From SKKY01 sp965228015 (GTDB taxonomy: Bacteria; Bacillota; Peptococcia; Peptococcales; SKKY01): a stretch of 64,000 bases of DNA. Numbering within the stretch: position 1 is the stretch's first letter; every line of letters starts with the position of its first letter. The notes under the pieces are model-generated. The model had not been told where the DNA came from. It did no database searches and saw nothing but the letters and a program-made list of their open reading frames with translations. This document shows positions 1-7,986 of the stretch, piece by piece. The position numbers and the translations under genes were made by a program. Location of the stretch: assembly GCA_965228015.1 (NCBI GenBank), contig OZ245787.1:1240001-1304000 (forward strand), given 5' to 3'.

Positions 1-1611
1 TCTTGTATGATTTCTGATAATCTTTCTTATAGCTCCCTCAGAAACAGAAAACTGAATCTCCTTCAAACCATTGTTTTTGATTTGTCTTGGGATAAGATAT
101 TTTTTTGCTATTTGAAGTTTTTCTTCCTCAGTATAACTGGAAAGCTGAATAACTTCCATCCTGTCCGCCAATGGCTTGGGAATATTAAAGATATTGTTTG
201 CAGTTGTTACGAAAAAAGTTCTGCTTAAGTCAAAGAGTACCTCAATGAAGTGGTCACTGAATGTATCATTTTGTTCAGGATCAAGAACCTCCAGTAAAGC
301 TGACGATGGGTCTCCCCTGAAATCTGTGGTCATTTTATCTATTTCATCAAGAAGGAATAAAGGATTACTTGAATCCGCGTTTTTAATTCCTTTAATTATT
401 CTGCCAGGCATTGCACCAACATAAGTTCTTCTGTGACCACGAATCTCCGCTTCATCTCGAACTCCACCTAATGACATTCTTACGAATTTTCTGTTAAGGG
501 CTCTGGCAATTGATTTAGCTAAAGAAGTTTTACCAACTCCCGGAGGGCCAACAAAACATAGTATTGGATTTTTTAACGTCTTATTTAATTTTGCAACAGA
601 AAGGTATTCCAAAATTCTTTCTTTAACCTTTTCCAGTCCGTAATGGTCTTCGTTTAATATTGTTTCTGCTTTCTTTATATCTATCCTATCCTCAGTCTTT
701 TTATTCCAAGGCAGCTCAATTAACCATTCAAGATAATTTCTGATATTTGTTGCCTCAGCGAAAGATGGGTTCATTCTTTCAAGTTTAGTAATTTCTTTAT
801 ATGCTTTTTCCTTTGCTTCTTCAGGGAGCTTATTCTCATTTATTTTCTTTCTGAATTCATTAGCTTCACTAATGCTTTCATTATTTTCACCTAGTTCTTC
901 CTGAATTGCTTTTAATTGTTCCCTTAAAAAATACTCTCTTTGATTTTTATCAATTTGTTTTTTTATCATATAGTCAATTTTCTTTTCAGTTTTTAAAACT
1001 TCAATTTCCTGAACAAGAATAGTAGCTATCAAAGAAAGACGTTCTTTAATATCAAAAGTCTGAATTATTTCCTGTTTCTTTGGAATTTTTAAAATTAAAG
1101 TTGATCCAATTCCATCTGCAAGCCTTTCAGGATCTTCAATATCAAGAACATTAAGATAATTATCTCCTGTTATTTTTTTGTTCAGCTTAATATATTCCTC
1201 AAAATATCCTGATACAGAACGAACTAAAGCTTCAATCTCAAGTTTGTCATAATTTGGCTTGCTAATAAAATTTAAATCAACGGATACATATTCAGATCCC
1301 GGATTATATGAAGCCATTTCTGCTCTTTCTAAACCTTCGACTAATATTCTTAAAGCTCCATTAGGCATTTTCATCACTTGCTTTATTTCTGCATAGGTAC
1401 CTATTGTATAAATATCTTTTTCCCTGGGAGCATCATTCACTGCATCTTTTTGTGTTGATAAAAAGATTTTTTTATCTTCAAGCATTGCTCTTTCTATTGC
1501 TTTTACAGACTGAGCCCTTCCTACATCTAAATGTGCTACCATAAAAGGAAATACTACAATTCCCCTTAATGGAAGTAATGGAATATTTTCAATAAATTTT
1601 TCTATTCTCAA
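1..1611 (-). CDS. lon: ATP-dependent protease Lon, N-terminal part (runs off window)
   Basis: Cytosolic AAA+ serine protease that degrades misfolded and regulatory proteins. The translation from position 1611 shows the Lon N-terminal substrate domain (IPLLPLRGIVVFPFM near the start), a helical middle, then the AAA+ module with Walker A GPPGVGKT near residue 353 and Walker B LFLLDEIDK. The visible part is 537 codons; the rest of the ATPase and the Ser-Lys protease domain lie beyond position 1. The start is a TTG at 1609-1611: a TAA codon sits immediately upstream in frame and a GGGGGTGG ribosome-binding site lies a few bases before it. It follows clpX but is separated from it by a terminator, so it probably has its own promoter in 1612-1684. 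Identification is certain, start choice likely. Confidence 0.95.
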   Translation of the reverse strand, partial: MRIEKFIENIPLLPLRGIVVFPFMVAHLDVGRAQSVKAIERAMLEDKKIFLSTQKDAVNDAPREKDIYTIGTYAEIKQVMKMPNGALRILVEGLERAEMASYNPGSEYVSVDLNFISKPNYDKLEIEALVRSVSGYFEEYIKLNKKITGDNYLNVLDIEDPERLADGIGSTLILKIPKKQEIIQTFDIKERLSLIATILVQEIEVLKTEKKIDYMIKKQIDKNQREYFLREQLKAIQEELGENNESISEANEFRKKINENKLPEEAKEKAYKEITKLERMNPSFAEATNIRNYLEWLIELPWNKKTEDRIDIKKAETILNEDHYGLEKVKERILEYLSVAKLNKTLKNPILCFVGPPGVGKTSLAKSIARALNRKFVRMSLGGVRDEAEIRGHRRTYVGAMPGRIIKGIKNADSSNPLFLLDEIDKMTTDFRGDPSSALLEVLDPEQNDTFSDHFIEVLFDLSRTFFVTTANNIFNIPKPLADRMEVIQLSSYTEEEKLQIAKKYLIPRQIKNNGLKEIQFSVSEGAIRKIIRNHTR

Positions 1612-1683
1612 TTATGCCACCCCCAACTTATTTAATTCTGTTTAACAAATAGTTTATCAGAAATTATTATTAATATATACCCT

Positions 1684-1715
1684 AAAAACCCTGAGCAAAA
1701 TAGCTCAGGGTTTTT
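1684..1715 (-). terminator. Rho-independent terminator after clpX
   Basis: Inverted repeat CCCTGAGC / GCTCAGGG (1689-1696 and 1703-1710) with a six-base loop, followed on the minus strand by five T. It starts just past the clpX stop and separates clpX from lon. A T-run on the other side would let it act on both strands. Confidence 0.85.
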
Positions 1716-1718
1716 TTA

Positions 1719-2984
1719 TTATGCTGTTTCAGCACTTTTCTTTATTTTCTCTTTTAATATCACAACAGGTTCTGCATTATTAGCAATAACATCTTCATTA
1801 ATAATTACTTTTTTAATGTCTTTTCTTGAAGGAATTTCATACATTATTTCCATCATTATCTCTTCAAGAATTGCTCTCAACCCTCTGGCTCCTGTATTTC
1901 TTATTAAAGTCTTTTCAGCAATTTTCAGAAGTGCTTCCTTTTCTATCTCAAGATCAACATCCTCCAGGCTAAATAACTTCTGGTACTGCTTAATTAAAGC
2001 ATTTTTAGGTTCTGTTAAAATGCTTACCAAAGCTTCTTTATCCAGTTCACCCAGGGAAACTAATACCGGAAGACGACCAACAAATTCTGGTATCAACCCA
2101 TAGCGAATAAGATCTTCAGGAAGTGCATTCTTAAAAATCTCTCCAACACCTGTATCCTTTTTTGAAGATATTTCTGCGTTGAAGCCCATTGATTTTTCGC
2201 CAATTCTTTTTTGTATTATTTTCTCTAACCCATCGAAAGCTCCACCACAAATAAACAGAATATTACTGGTATTAATCTGAATAAATTCTTGATGAGGATG
2301 TTTTCTTCTCCCTTGTGGCGGAACGCTTGCAACTGTTCCCTCAATAATTTTCAACAGTGCCTGCTGAACACCTTCTCCGGAGACGTCTCTTGTTATTGAA
2401 GGATTCTCAGACTTCCTGGCAATTTTATCAATTTCATCAATATAAATTATTCCTTTTTCAGCTTTTTCAATATCATAGTCTGCAGCCTGAATAAGTTTCA
2501 GAAGAATGTTTTCCACATCTTCACCAACGTATCCAGCCTCTGTCAGTGATGTTGCATCGGCAATTGCAAAAGGAACATCAATAATTCTTGCTAAGGTTTG
2601 TGCTAACAGGGTTTTACCACTTCCTGTAGGTCCAACAATACAAATATTACTTTTTGCAAGCTCAACTTCCGAATTATCCTTAGATGGTAAATTAATACGT
2701 TTATAATGATTATATACAGATACAGCCAAAACCTTCTTAGTTTTATCCTGACTTATTACATATTGATTGAGAATATCATATATTTCCTTAGGTTTTGCAA
2801 GATTCTTTTTTGAATTTTCTTTAGATGTAGTTATTTCCGTAAGTTCTTCAGCAATAATTTCATTGCAGAGTTCTATACATTCATCACAAATATATACTCC
2901 CGGACCTGCAACAAGCTTCTTTACCTGTTCCTGAGGTTTACCGCAAAAAGAACACTTTAATTTTCCTTTTTCCTCATTAAACAT
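1719..2984 (-). CDS. clpX: ATP-dependent Clp protease ATP-binding subunit ClpX
   Basis: AAA+ unfoldase that recognises tagged substrates and feeds them to ClpP. The 421-residue length is normal. The N-terminal zinc-binding domain has Cys11, Cys14, Cys33 and Cys36; Walker A GPTGSGKT is at about 118-125 and Walker B IIYIDEID at about 179-186. The Arg-finger/sensor region (NTGARGLRAILEE) is present towards the C-terminus. It lies 18 bases after clpP, which in turn follows tig, so tig-clpP-clpX is a probable transcription unit, closed by the terminator at 1684-1715. The start ATG has an AAAGG site upstream. No anomalies. Confidence 0.97.
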   Translation of the reverse strand: MFNEEKGKLKCSFCGKPQEQVKKLVAGPGVYICDECIELCNEIIAEELTEITTSKENSKKNLAKPKEIYDILNQYVISQDKTKKVLAVSVYNHYKRINLPSKDNSEVELAKSNICIVGPTGSGKTLLAQTLARIIDVPFAIADATSLTEAGYVGEDVENILLKLIQAADYDIEKAEKGIIYIDEIDKIARKSENPSITRDVSGEGVQQALLKIIEGTVASVPPQGRRKHPHQEFIQINTSNILFICGGAFDGLEKIIQKRIGEKSMGFNAEISSKKDTGVGEIFKNALPEDLIRYGLIPEFVGRLPVLVSLGELDKEALVSILTEPKNALIKQYQKLFSLEDVDLEIEKEALLKIAEKTLIRNTGARGLRAILEEIMMEIMYEIPSRKDIKKVIINEDVIANNAEPVVILKEKIKKSAETA

Positions 2985-3002
2985 ATAATCACAACCTTTT
3001 TA

Positions 3003-3587
3003 TTATCTGCTGGAAATCACTTCATCAATTAAACCATATTCCTTTGCAGCTTCGGCACTCATAAAATAGTCTCTTTCAGTATCTGCTGCAATTTTTGCTA
3101 AATCCTGTTCTGTTTTTTCAGCAAGGATTTTATTAAGTTTTTCTTTAATTTCAAGAATTCTTTTTGCATGAATCTGAATATCCGTTGCCTGACCCTGAGC
3201 TCCGCCCAAAGGCTGGTGAATCATAATTTCACTATTTGGCAACGCAAATCTTTTTCCTTTTTTCCCTGCTGCAAGAAGAAAAGCACCCATACTTGCTGCC
3301 ATTCCAACACAAATTGTTGATACATCAGGTTTTATATACTGCATAGTATCATAAATAGCCATCCCTGCAGTTATTGAGCCGCCTGGACTGTTGATATATA
3401 TGCTGATATCTTTATCTGGATCCTCTGCTTCTAAAAATAAAAGCTGAGCTATTATTAAATTTGCAACATAGTCATCTACGCCACTTCCCAGAAAAATTAT
3501 ACGATCTTTTAATAACCTGGAATAAATATCGTAGGATCTTTCTCCTCTGTTTGTTTGTTCAACTACTATTGGAATTAATCCGCTCAT
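3003..3587 (-). CDS. clpP: ATP-dependent Clp protease proteolytic subunit ClpP
   Basis: Serine peptidase that forms the two-ring degradation chamber used by ClpX. It has 194 residues, the family norm. The catalytic triad can be placed as Ser99 (GMAASMGAF), His124 (MIHQPLGG) and Asp173 (TERDYFM). The oligomerisation motif INSPGGSITAG is intact. A GGGGGAG ribosome-binding site precedes the ATG by four bases. It lies between tig and clpX, a classic order in Firmicutes and proteobacteria. Confidence 0.97.
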   Translation of the reverse strand: MSGLIPIVVEQTNRGERSYDIYSRLLKDRIIFLGSGVDDYVANLIIAQLLFLEAEDPDKDISIYINSPGGSITAGMAIYDTMQYIKPDVSTICVGMAASMGAFLLAAGKKGKRFALPNSEIMIHQPLGGAQGQATDIQIHAKRILEIKEKLNKILAEKTEQDLAKIAADTERDYFMSAEAAKEYGLIDEVISSR

Positions 3588-3614
3588 AATACTCCCCCTG
3601 GTTTCTTTAGTCTC

Positions 3615-4907
3615 TTATTTACTGTTCGCAATAATTAAATCAACAACTTTATCAGATTTCATACTGTTAATCATATTTTCTTTTTCTCCTGATTTCTCAA
3701 GTAAATCTTTAATTTCAGATACTTCTTTTTTATACATTTCTGCAAGTCTTGCATATTCTTTTTCAAGATCTTCGTCAGTTATTTCAATATTTTCATTTTT
3801 TGCAATAGCTTCAAGAACTAATGAATTCTTTACAGCCGTTTCTGCATCTGCTTGGTATTTCCCTCTTAAATCTTCAATTTTTTCGTTTGTATATTCAAGA
3901 TACTGATTTAAGCTTAATCCTTGTCTTGCCATATTCATTTCCATATTTTGGATGAAAGCATCTATTTGAGTTTCTACCATTGCCTGAGGAATTTCTATAT
4001 CAAAGTTTGCTGCAACTTTTTCAACTGCAGTTGCTTTTAGCTCTGCGTTAGCTTTAGCTTCTTTTGTTTCTGTAATATTCTTTTTTAAGTCTTTTTTTAA
4101 TTCTGCTAAAGTAGCAAATTCAGATGTATTATCAGCAAACTCATCATTTAGTTCAGGAAGTTTTTTCTCTCTGATTTCTGTAACTTTAACTTCGAACTCT
4201 GCATCTTTTCCAGCTAAATCAGGGCTGTGATATTCTTCAGGGAATTTTGCCTGAATAGTTTTTTCTTCATTAAGACCTAAGCCTATTAACTGCTCTTCAA
4301 ATCCTTCAATAAAAGATTTGGAACCAACCTGGAGATTATAATCTTCAGCAGTACCACCTTCAAAAGGCACTTTATCTACCATACCTTTAAAGTTTAATAA
4401 AATTGTATCCCCATCTTTTACTTTTGCATCTTCAGGTACTACTTCCAATGAGGAGTGTTTTTCCTGAAGACGTTCTAGTTCTCTTTGAACTTCTTCCTCT
4501 GAAACAGATACTTCTGTTTTTTCTAATTCGATACCTTTATATTCGCTAATTTCAAACTGTGGCTTTGTATCTGCTTTAATTTTAAAGATAAAATCTTTGT
4601 CTTCTTCCAACTGAACCATTTCAATTTGTGGTCTTCCAAGAGGCATGTTTTCTTCTTCAACAGTATTTAAAACTTCCTCGTAAATTTCTGGTAATATATG
4701 ATTTGCTGCTTCTTCCAGGAAAAATTCCATTCCAAAGTTGTTAATTAAAATTTTCTTTGGAACTTTACCTTTTCTGAATCCAGGAATATTTACTTTTTTA
4801 GCTACATCTTTATATGCTTGCTCTAAACCTTTTTTTAGTTTGTCATTTCCTGCTTCTACTGTTGTTTCAACAGTTTTCTTATCTACTCTGTTTGTTGTTA
4901 ATTTCAT
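3615..4907 (-). CDS. tig: Trigger factor
   Basis: Ribosome-associated chaperone with peptidyl-prolyl isomerase activity that receives nascent chains at the exit tunnel. Of its 430 residues the N-terminal part carries the ribosome-docking loop (PGFRKGKVPKK, about residues 42-52), the middle an FKBP-type PPIase domain (DGDTILLNFKGMVD onward), and the C-terminal part the helical arms. AAGGAGG precedes the ATG. It is first in the tig-clpP-clpX group; a TATAAT-like -10 at 4956-4961 could be its promoter. No anomalies. Confidence 0.96.
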   Translation of the reverse strand: MKLTTNRVDKKTVETTVEAGNDKLKKGLEQAYKDVAKKVNIPGFRKGKVPKKILINNFGMEFFLEEAANHILPEIYEEVLNTVEEENMPLGRPQIEMVQLEEDKDFIFKIKADTKPQFEISEYKGIELEKTEVSVSEEEVQRELERLQEKHSSLEVVPEDAKVKDGDTILLNFKGMVDKVPFEGGTAEDYNLQVGSKSFIEGFEEQLIGLGLNEEKTIQAKFPEEYHSPDLAGKDAEFEVKVTEIREKKLPELNDEFADNTSEFATLAELKKDLKKNITETKEAKANAELKATAVEKVAANFDIEIPQAMVETQIDAFIQNMEMNMARQGLSLNQYLEYTNEKIEDLRGKYQADAETAVKNSLVLEAIAKNENIEITDEDLEKEYARLAEMYKKEVSEIKDLLEKSGEKENMINSMKSDKVVDLIIANSK

Positions 4908-4990
4908 TACCTAATGGCCTCCTTAAAAAATCACAATACGATTTATCGTCCTTTTATTATACACATAAAATACTTGCAAACACAAGAACA

Positions 4991-5009
4991 CCTCGGCGAA
5001 AAACCGAGG
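4991..5009 (-). terminator. Hairpin after the tRNA cluster, probable terminator
   Basis: CCTCGG / CCGAGG stem with a seven-base loop, 12 bases past the 3' end of the last tRNA. On the minus strand it is followed by a T-rich but interrupted tract (TGTTCTTGTGTTTG), so its strength is uncertain. Confidence 0.5.
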
Positions 5010-5020
5010 CATTTTAAATC

Positions 5021-5095
5021 TGGAGCGGAAGACGAGATTCGAACTCGCGACCCTCGCCTTGGCAAGGCGATGCTCTACCACTGAGCCACTTCCGC
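5021..5095 (-). tRNA. tRNA-Gly (GCC)
   Basis: Cloverleaf with acceptor GCGGAAG/CTTCCGC, anticodon loop TTGCCAA (anticodon GCC), T-loop GTTCGAATC and an encoded CCA. Last tRNA of the eight-gene cluster. Confidence 0.96.
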
Positions 5096-5107
5096 TAATA
5101 TTTGTTT

Positions 5108-5191
5108 TGGTGCGGGAGAAGGGACTTGAACCCCCACGGTGTAACCGCCAGATCCTAAGTCTGGTGCGTCTGCCAATTCCGCCACTCCCGC
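5108..5191 (-). tRNA. tRNA-Leu (TAG)
   Basis: Acceptor GCGGGAG/CTCCCGC, anticodon loop CTTAGGA (anticodon TAG), a long variable arm typical of class II tRNAs and an encoded CCA; 84 bases. Confidence 0.96.
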
Positions 5192-5194
5192 ACA

Positions 5195-5270
5195 TGGTGA
5201 GCCATCCGCGACTCGAACGCGGGACACCCTGATTAAAAGTCAGGTGCTCTGCCGACTGAGCTAATGGCTC
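5195..5270 (-). tRNA. tRNA-Lys (TTT)
   Basis: Acceptor GAGCCAT/ATGGCTC, anticodon loop CTTTTAA (anticodon TTT), T-loop GTTCGAGTC and an encoded CCA. Only three bases separate it from tRNA-Leu. Confidence 0.96.
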
Positions 5271-5310
5271 TTAATAATAAAGAGATAAATATGATATTAA
5301 TTTGTAAAAA

Positions 5311-5386
5311 TGGCTGGGGCGGCAGGACTCGAACCTACGAGTGCGGGAGTCAAAGTCCCGTGCCTTACCAACTTGGCTACGCCCCA
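5311..5386 (-). tRNA. tRNA-Gln (TTG)
   Basis: Acceptor TGGGGCG/CGCCCCA with the U1-A72 pair usual for glutamine tRNAs, anticodon loop CTTTGAC (anticodon TTG) and an encoded CCA with G73. Confidence 0.96.
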
Positions 5387-5453
5387 ATAAAGCAATATAA
5401 ATTATATTTTATTTCAGGCTTTTGGTCAAGAATAAATTATAATATAAACTCAA

Positions 5454-5530
5454 TGGGGTGAGTGATGGGACTTGAACCCACGAATGCCGGAGTCACAATC
5501 CGGTGCGTTGACCACTTCGCCACACCCACC
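5454..5530 (-). tRNA. tRNA-His (GTG)
   Basis: Acceptor GTGGGTG/CACTCAC extended by the histidine-specific G-1:C73 pair, anticodon loop TTGTGAC (anticodon GTG) and an encoded CCA. The extra G-1 sets the 5' end at 5530. Confidence 0.95.
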
Positions 5531-5547
5531 ATAATAGCCTGAAAAAA

Positions 5548-5624
5548 TGGCGTGCCTAAAGGGATTCGAACCCCTGACCCTCGGATTAGAAGTCCGATGC
5601 TCTATCCAGCTGAGCTACAGGCAC
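5548..5624 (-). tRNA. tRNA-Arg (TCT)
   Basis: Acceptor GTGCCTG/TAGGCAC (one G-U pair), anticodon loop CTTCTAA (anticodon TCT) and an encoded CCA with G73. Confidence 0.96.
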
Positions 5625-5660
5625 ACGATAAAAAAACTATTTAACATCATATTATAAAAA

Positions 5661-5734
5661 TGGAGCGGGTGAAGGGAATCGAACCCTCGCAACTGGCTTG
5701 GAAGGCCAGGGCTCTACCACTGAGCTACACCCGC
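5661..5734 (-). tRNA. tRNA-Gly (TCC)
   Basis: Acceptor GCGGGTG/CACCCGC, anticodon loop CTTCCAA (anticodon TCC) and an encoded CCA. Second glycine isoacceptor of the cluster, alongside Gly-GCC. Confidence 0.96.
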
Positions 5735-5769
5735 TCGAGATAAAACACGGTACTTGGTAAAAAATCAGT

Positions 5770-5846
5770 TGGTCGGGGCGGAGGGATTCGAACCCCCGAC
5801 CCCATGGTCCCAAACCATGTGCGCTACCAAACTGCGCTACGCCCCG
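5770..5846 (-). tRNA. tRNA-Pro (TGG)
   Basis: Acceptor CGGGGCG/CGCCCCG, anticodon loop TTTGGGA (anticodon TGG) and an encoded CCA. First gene of the tRNA cluster, directly behind a strong promoter. Confidence 0.96.
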
Positions 5847-5862
5847 TTTGCTAACAAAAAAT

Positions 5863-5891
5863 AGTATAATTTAATTTTCAATGCTTGTCAA
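5863..5891 (-). promoter_or_regulatory. Promoter of the tRNA cluster
   Basis: Minus-strand TTGACA (5886-5891), exactly 17 bases, then TATACT (5863-5868), ending 17 bases before tRNA-Pro. Near-consensus vegetative sigma promoter, as expected for stable RNA genes. Confidence 0.85.
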
Positions 5892-5910
5892 TGGATTATT
5901 TTTAAATTTC

Positions 5911-7209
5911 CTAAAGATTTTCCAGAAGTTTTTTCAATCTTTCCAAGGCCTTTCCTCTGTGGCTGATTCTGTTTTTTACTTCAAGGGGAATCTCTCCAAA
6001 GGTTTTTCCTAAAGACTCCAGGTAAAACAATGGATCATAGCCAAAACCTCCACTACCCCTGTATTCATTTAAAATAATGCCTTCACAGGTTTCTTCAACA
6101 ATATCAGCTTTATTGAGTTTTGGATTATATAGAACCAATGCACAAACATAACGACCGGTTCTTTCATTGAAAGAATATTTTTCTAATTCCTTAATAAGTT
6201 TCTCATTATTTTTATCATCTGTTGAACCTTCTCCGGAATAACGGGCAGAATATATTCCCGGGGTACCATTAAGAGCATCAACTTCCAGGCCAGAATCATC
6301 CGCCAAAGCTGTTAAACCTGTTTTTTCTCCAACATATTTTGCTTTAATCACTGCATTTTCTTTAAAAGTAGCTCCCGTTTCTTCTATATCTTCCAATTCA
6401 GGGAAATCGGCAACGGAAAGAACCCTGTATCCCCTAGGCTCCAAAATTGATTTAAATTCTTTTATTTTCTCTGTATTCCTGGAAGCAATAACTATTTCTT
6501 TCAGAGACTTTTTTTGAATCTCAATTAATTCTGATATACCTTTTTCCCCATATTCAAGTATTAAATTTAATTCAGTTCTGGTAAAAGTATTCTCTTCACC
6601 CGTTACCTGAACTTCAACAAATTTACCACTTTCAGTCATAACCAAGTTTAAGTCAACCTGGGTAGAAGAATCTTCTGCATAAGGCAAATCAAGTACTACA
6701 TTATTATTTACAACTCTTGCACTAACAGCTGCTAAATGTTCAGTTATTGGATCTTCACTAATCCTGCCTTCAGAAAGCAATCCCTGGCAAGCCATTTTTA
6801 GAGCAAGAAATCCTCCTGTTATTGAAGCGGTTCTTGTTCCTCCATCAGCCTGGATAACATCACAATCAATCCAAATGGTAATATCAGGAATCTTTTTTAA
6901 ATCAGTTACAGCTCTCAGTGATCCGCCAATCAGCCTTTGAATTTCCTGAGTCCTGCCACTGAGCTTTCCTTTGTTAACTTCTCTTTGATACCTTGGATCA
7001 GTAGCGCCTGGAATCATTGAGTATTCTGCAGAAACCCACCCTTGTTTACTGCCTTTAAGCCAACCTGGAACTTTATCTTCAACGCTTGCAGTGCAAATAA
7101 CTCTGGTTCTGCCAAATTCAATTAAAACAGACCTGTAAGCATTTTCAATATATCCTGGAACAATTTTTATTTTTCTTAATTCATCATTCTTTCTTCCGTC
7201 AAATCTCAT
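5911..7209 (-). CDS. rph-rdgB: RNase PH / RdgB (XTP-dITP pyrophosphatase) fusion protein
   Basis: Two enzymes in one 432-residue chain. Residues 1 to about 236 are RNase PH, the phosphorolytic 3'-exoribonuclease that trims tRNA ends (MRFDGRKNDELR, GGSLRAVTDLKK, QADGGTRTASITG). From about residue 238 the chain is an Ham1/RdgB nucleotide pyrophosphatase that removes ITP, dITP and XTP (IVIASRNTEKIKEFKSIL, ALADDSGLEVDALNGTPG, GGFGYDPLF, NRISHRGKALE). No frameshift or linker is needed; the first domain passes directly into the second. In many Firmicutes the two genes are merely adjacent; fused versions are known. It lies next to a tRNA cluster, consistent with tRNA maturation, and 17 bases after the metallo-hydrolase gene. 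Confidence 0.94.
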   Translation of the reverse strand: MRFDGRKNDELRKIKIVPGYIENAYRSVLIEFGRTRVICTASVEDKVPGWLKGSKQGWVSAEYSMIPGATDPRYQREVNKGKLSGRTQEIQRLIGGSLRAVTDLKKIPDITIWIDCDVIQADGGTRTASITGGFLALKMACQGLLSEGRISEDPITEHLAAVSARVVNNNVVLDLPYAEDSSTQVDLNLVMTESGKFVEVQVTGEENTFTRTELNLILEYGEKGISELIEIQKKSLKEIVIASRNTEKIKEFKSILEPRGYRVLSVADFPELEDIEETGATFKENAVIKAKYVGEKTGLTALADDSGLEVDALNGTPGIYSARYSGEGSTDDKNNEKLIKELEKYSFNERTGRYVCALVLYNPKLNKADIVEETCEGIILNEYRGSGGFGYDPLFYLESLGKTFGEIPLEVKNRISHRGKALERLKKLLENL

Positions 7210-7226
7210 ATTTTTAACCTCAGTTC

Positions 7227-7970
7227 TTAAATTATATATGTCTTGAACATCTTTACTATCTCAACTTCTCCTTCAAAGGACAATTCCGCTTCTCTTTTAA
7301 GTAAATTGACATTGTATGTGGGATTTATATGTGTTAGTACCAATTTTTTTGCTCTGGATATTTCTGCTAATACACCTGCTTGTTTTGCAGTCATATGGCC
7401 GTGAATAGTTTTATTTTTATCTTTTTCCAGCAAATTTGCTTCGGCAAAAAGATAATTCGAGTCAATTATTTCTTCTGCCAAAAGTCTGGTAAATCCCGTA
7501 TCTGAGGTATAGCTTATCTTTTTATTTCCTTTTTTTGCCTTTATTCCATAACAAGGTATTGTATGCTTTGTTTTAAAAAACCTTAAGACCATATCCCCAA
7601 AACGATGATCTCTTTCCAGGGATTCTTCAATTGGTGTTACAGCAAAAAGATTTATATATTCTGCAATTTTCTCAAAAGCAGGATCTTCCTTAGGTGCGAA
7701 AACAATTAAAGGATTTTTTCTTTCCCCTGATTCATCGGCAAGAAAAAAGGCCTTTCTTAACATTTCAAAATCATTAAAATGATCACCATGAAAATGGGTT
7801 ATTATCAGGCAGTCCGATTCTTTAAAATCAATAAATCTTTGAAGATTGGCAAAACTTCCGTTACCACAGTCAATCATTATTTTTATATTATTATTTTCTA
7901 AAAGATAGCCATTACAGGCTCCTTTATAAGGCGCAAAAGGGCTGTAGCAGCCCAAAACTAAAAAGCGCAT
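7227..7970 (-). CDS. Metallo-beta-lactamase-fold hydrolase (YhfI-like)
   Basis: A 247-residue hydrolase of the RNase Z/YhfI branch of the metallo-beta-lactamase superfamily. The HxHxDH metal site is present as THFHGDHFND (about residues 58-67); further ligand candidates are the Asp in SYTSDTGFT, the His in HGHMTAKQAG and the His in LVLTHINP. No RNase Z exosite arm is visible, so RNA processing is not established; the substrate is unknown. A GGAGGGG ribosome-binding site precedes the ATG. It sits 16 bases after the amidase gene and 17 before rph-rdgB, so the three are probably co-transcribed. Confidence 0.8.
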   Translation of the reverse strand: MRFLVLGCYSPFAPYKGACNGYLLENNNIKIMIDCGNGSFANLQRFIDFKESDCLIITHFHGDHFNDFEMLRKAFFLADESGERKNPLIVFAPKEDPAFEKIAEYINLFAVTPIEESLERDHRFGDMVLRFFKTKHTIPCYGIKAKKGNKKISYTSDTGFTRLLAEEIIDSNYLFAEANLLEKDKNKTIHGHMTAKQAGVLAEISRAKKLVLTHINPTYNVNLLKREAELSFEGEVEIVKMFKTYII

Positions 7971-7986
7971 ATACAGCCCCTCCTTA

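Noticed and set aside
1816..2706. Plus-strand frames opposite clpX
   Set aside because: Antisense shadows of a strongly conserved gene, without start signals.
5021..5846. CRISPR-like regular repeats in the tRNA region
   Set aside because: Regularity comes from tRNA genes with shared T-loops; no identical repeat-spacer units. No CRISPR array or cas gene is visible in the window.
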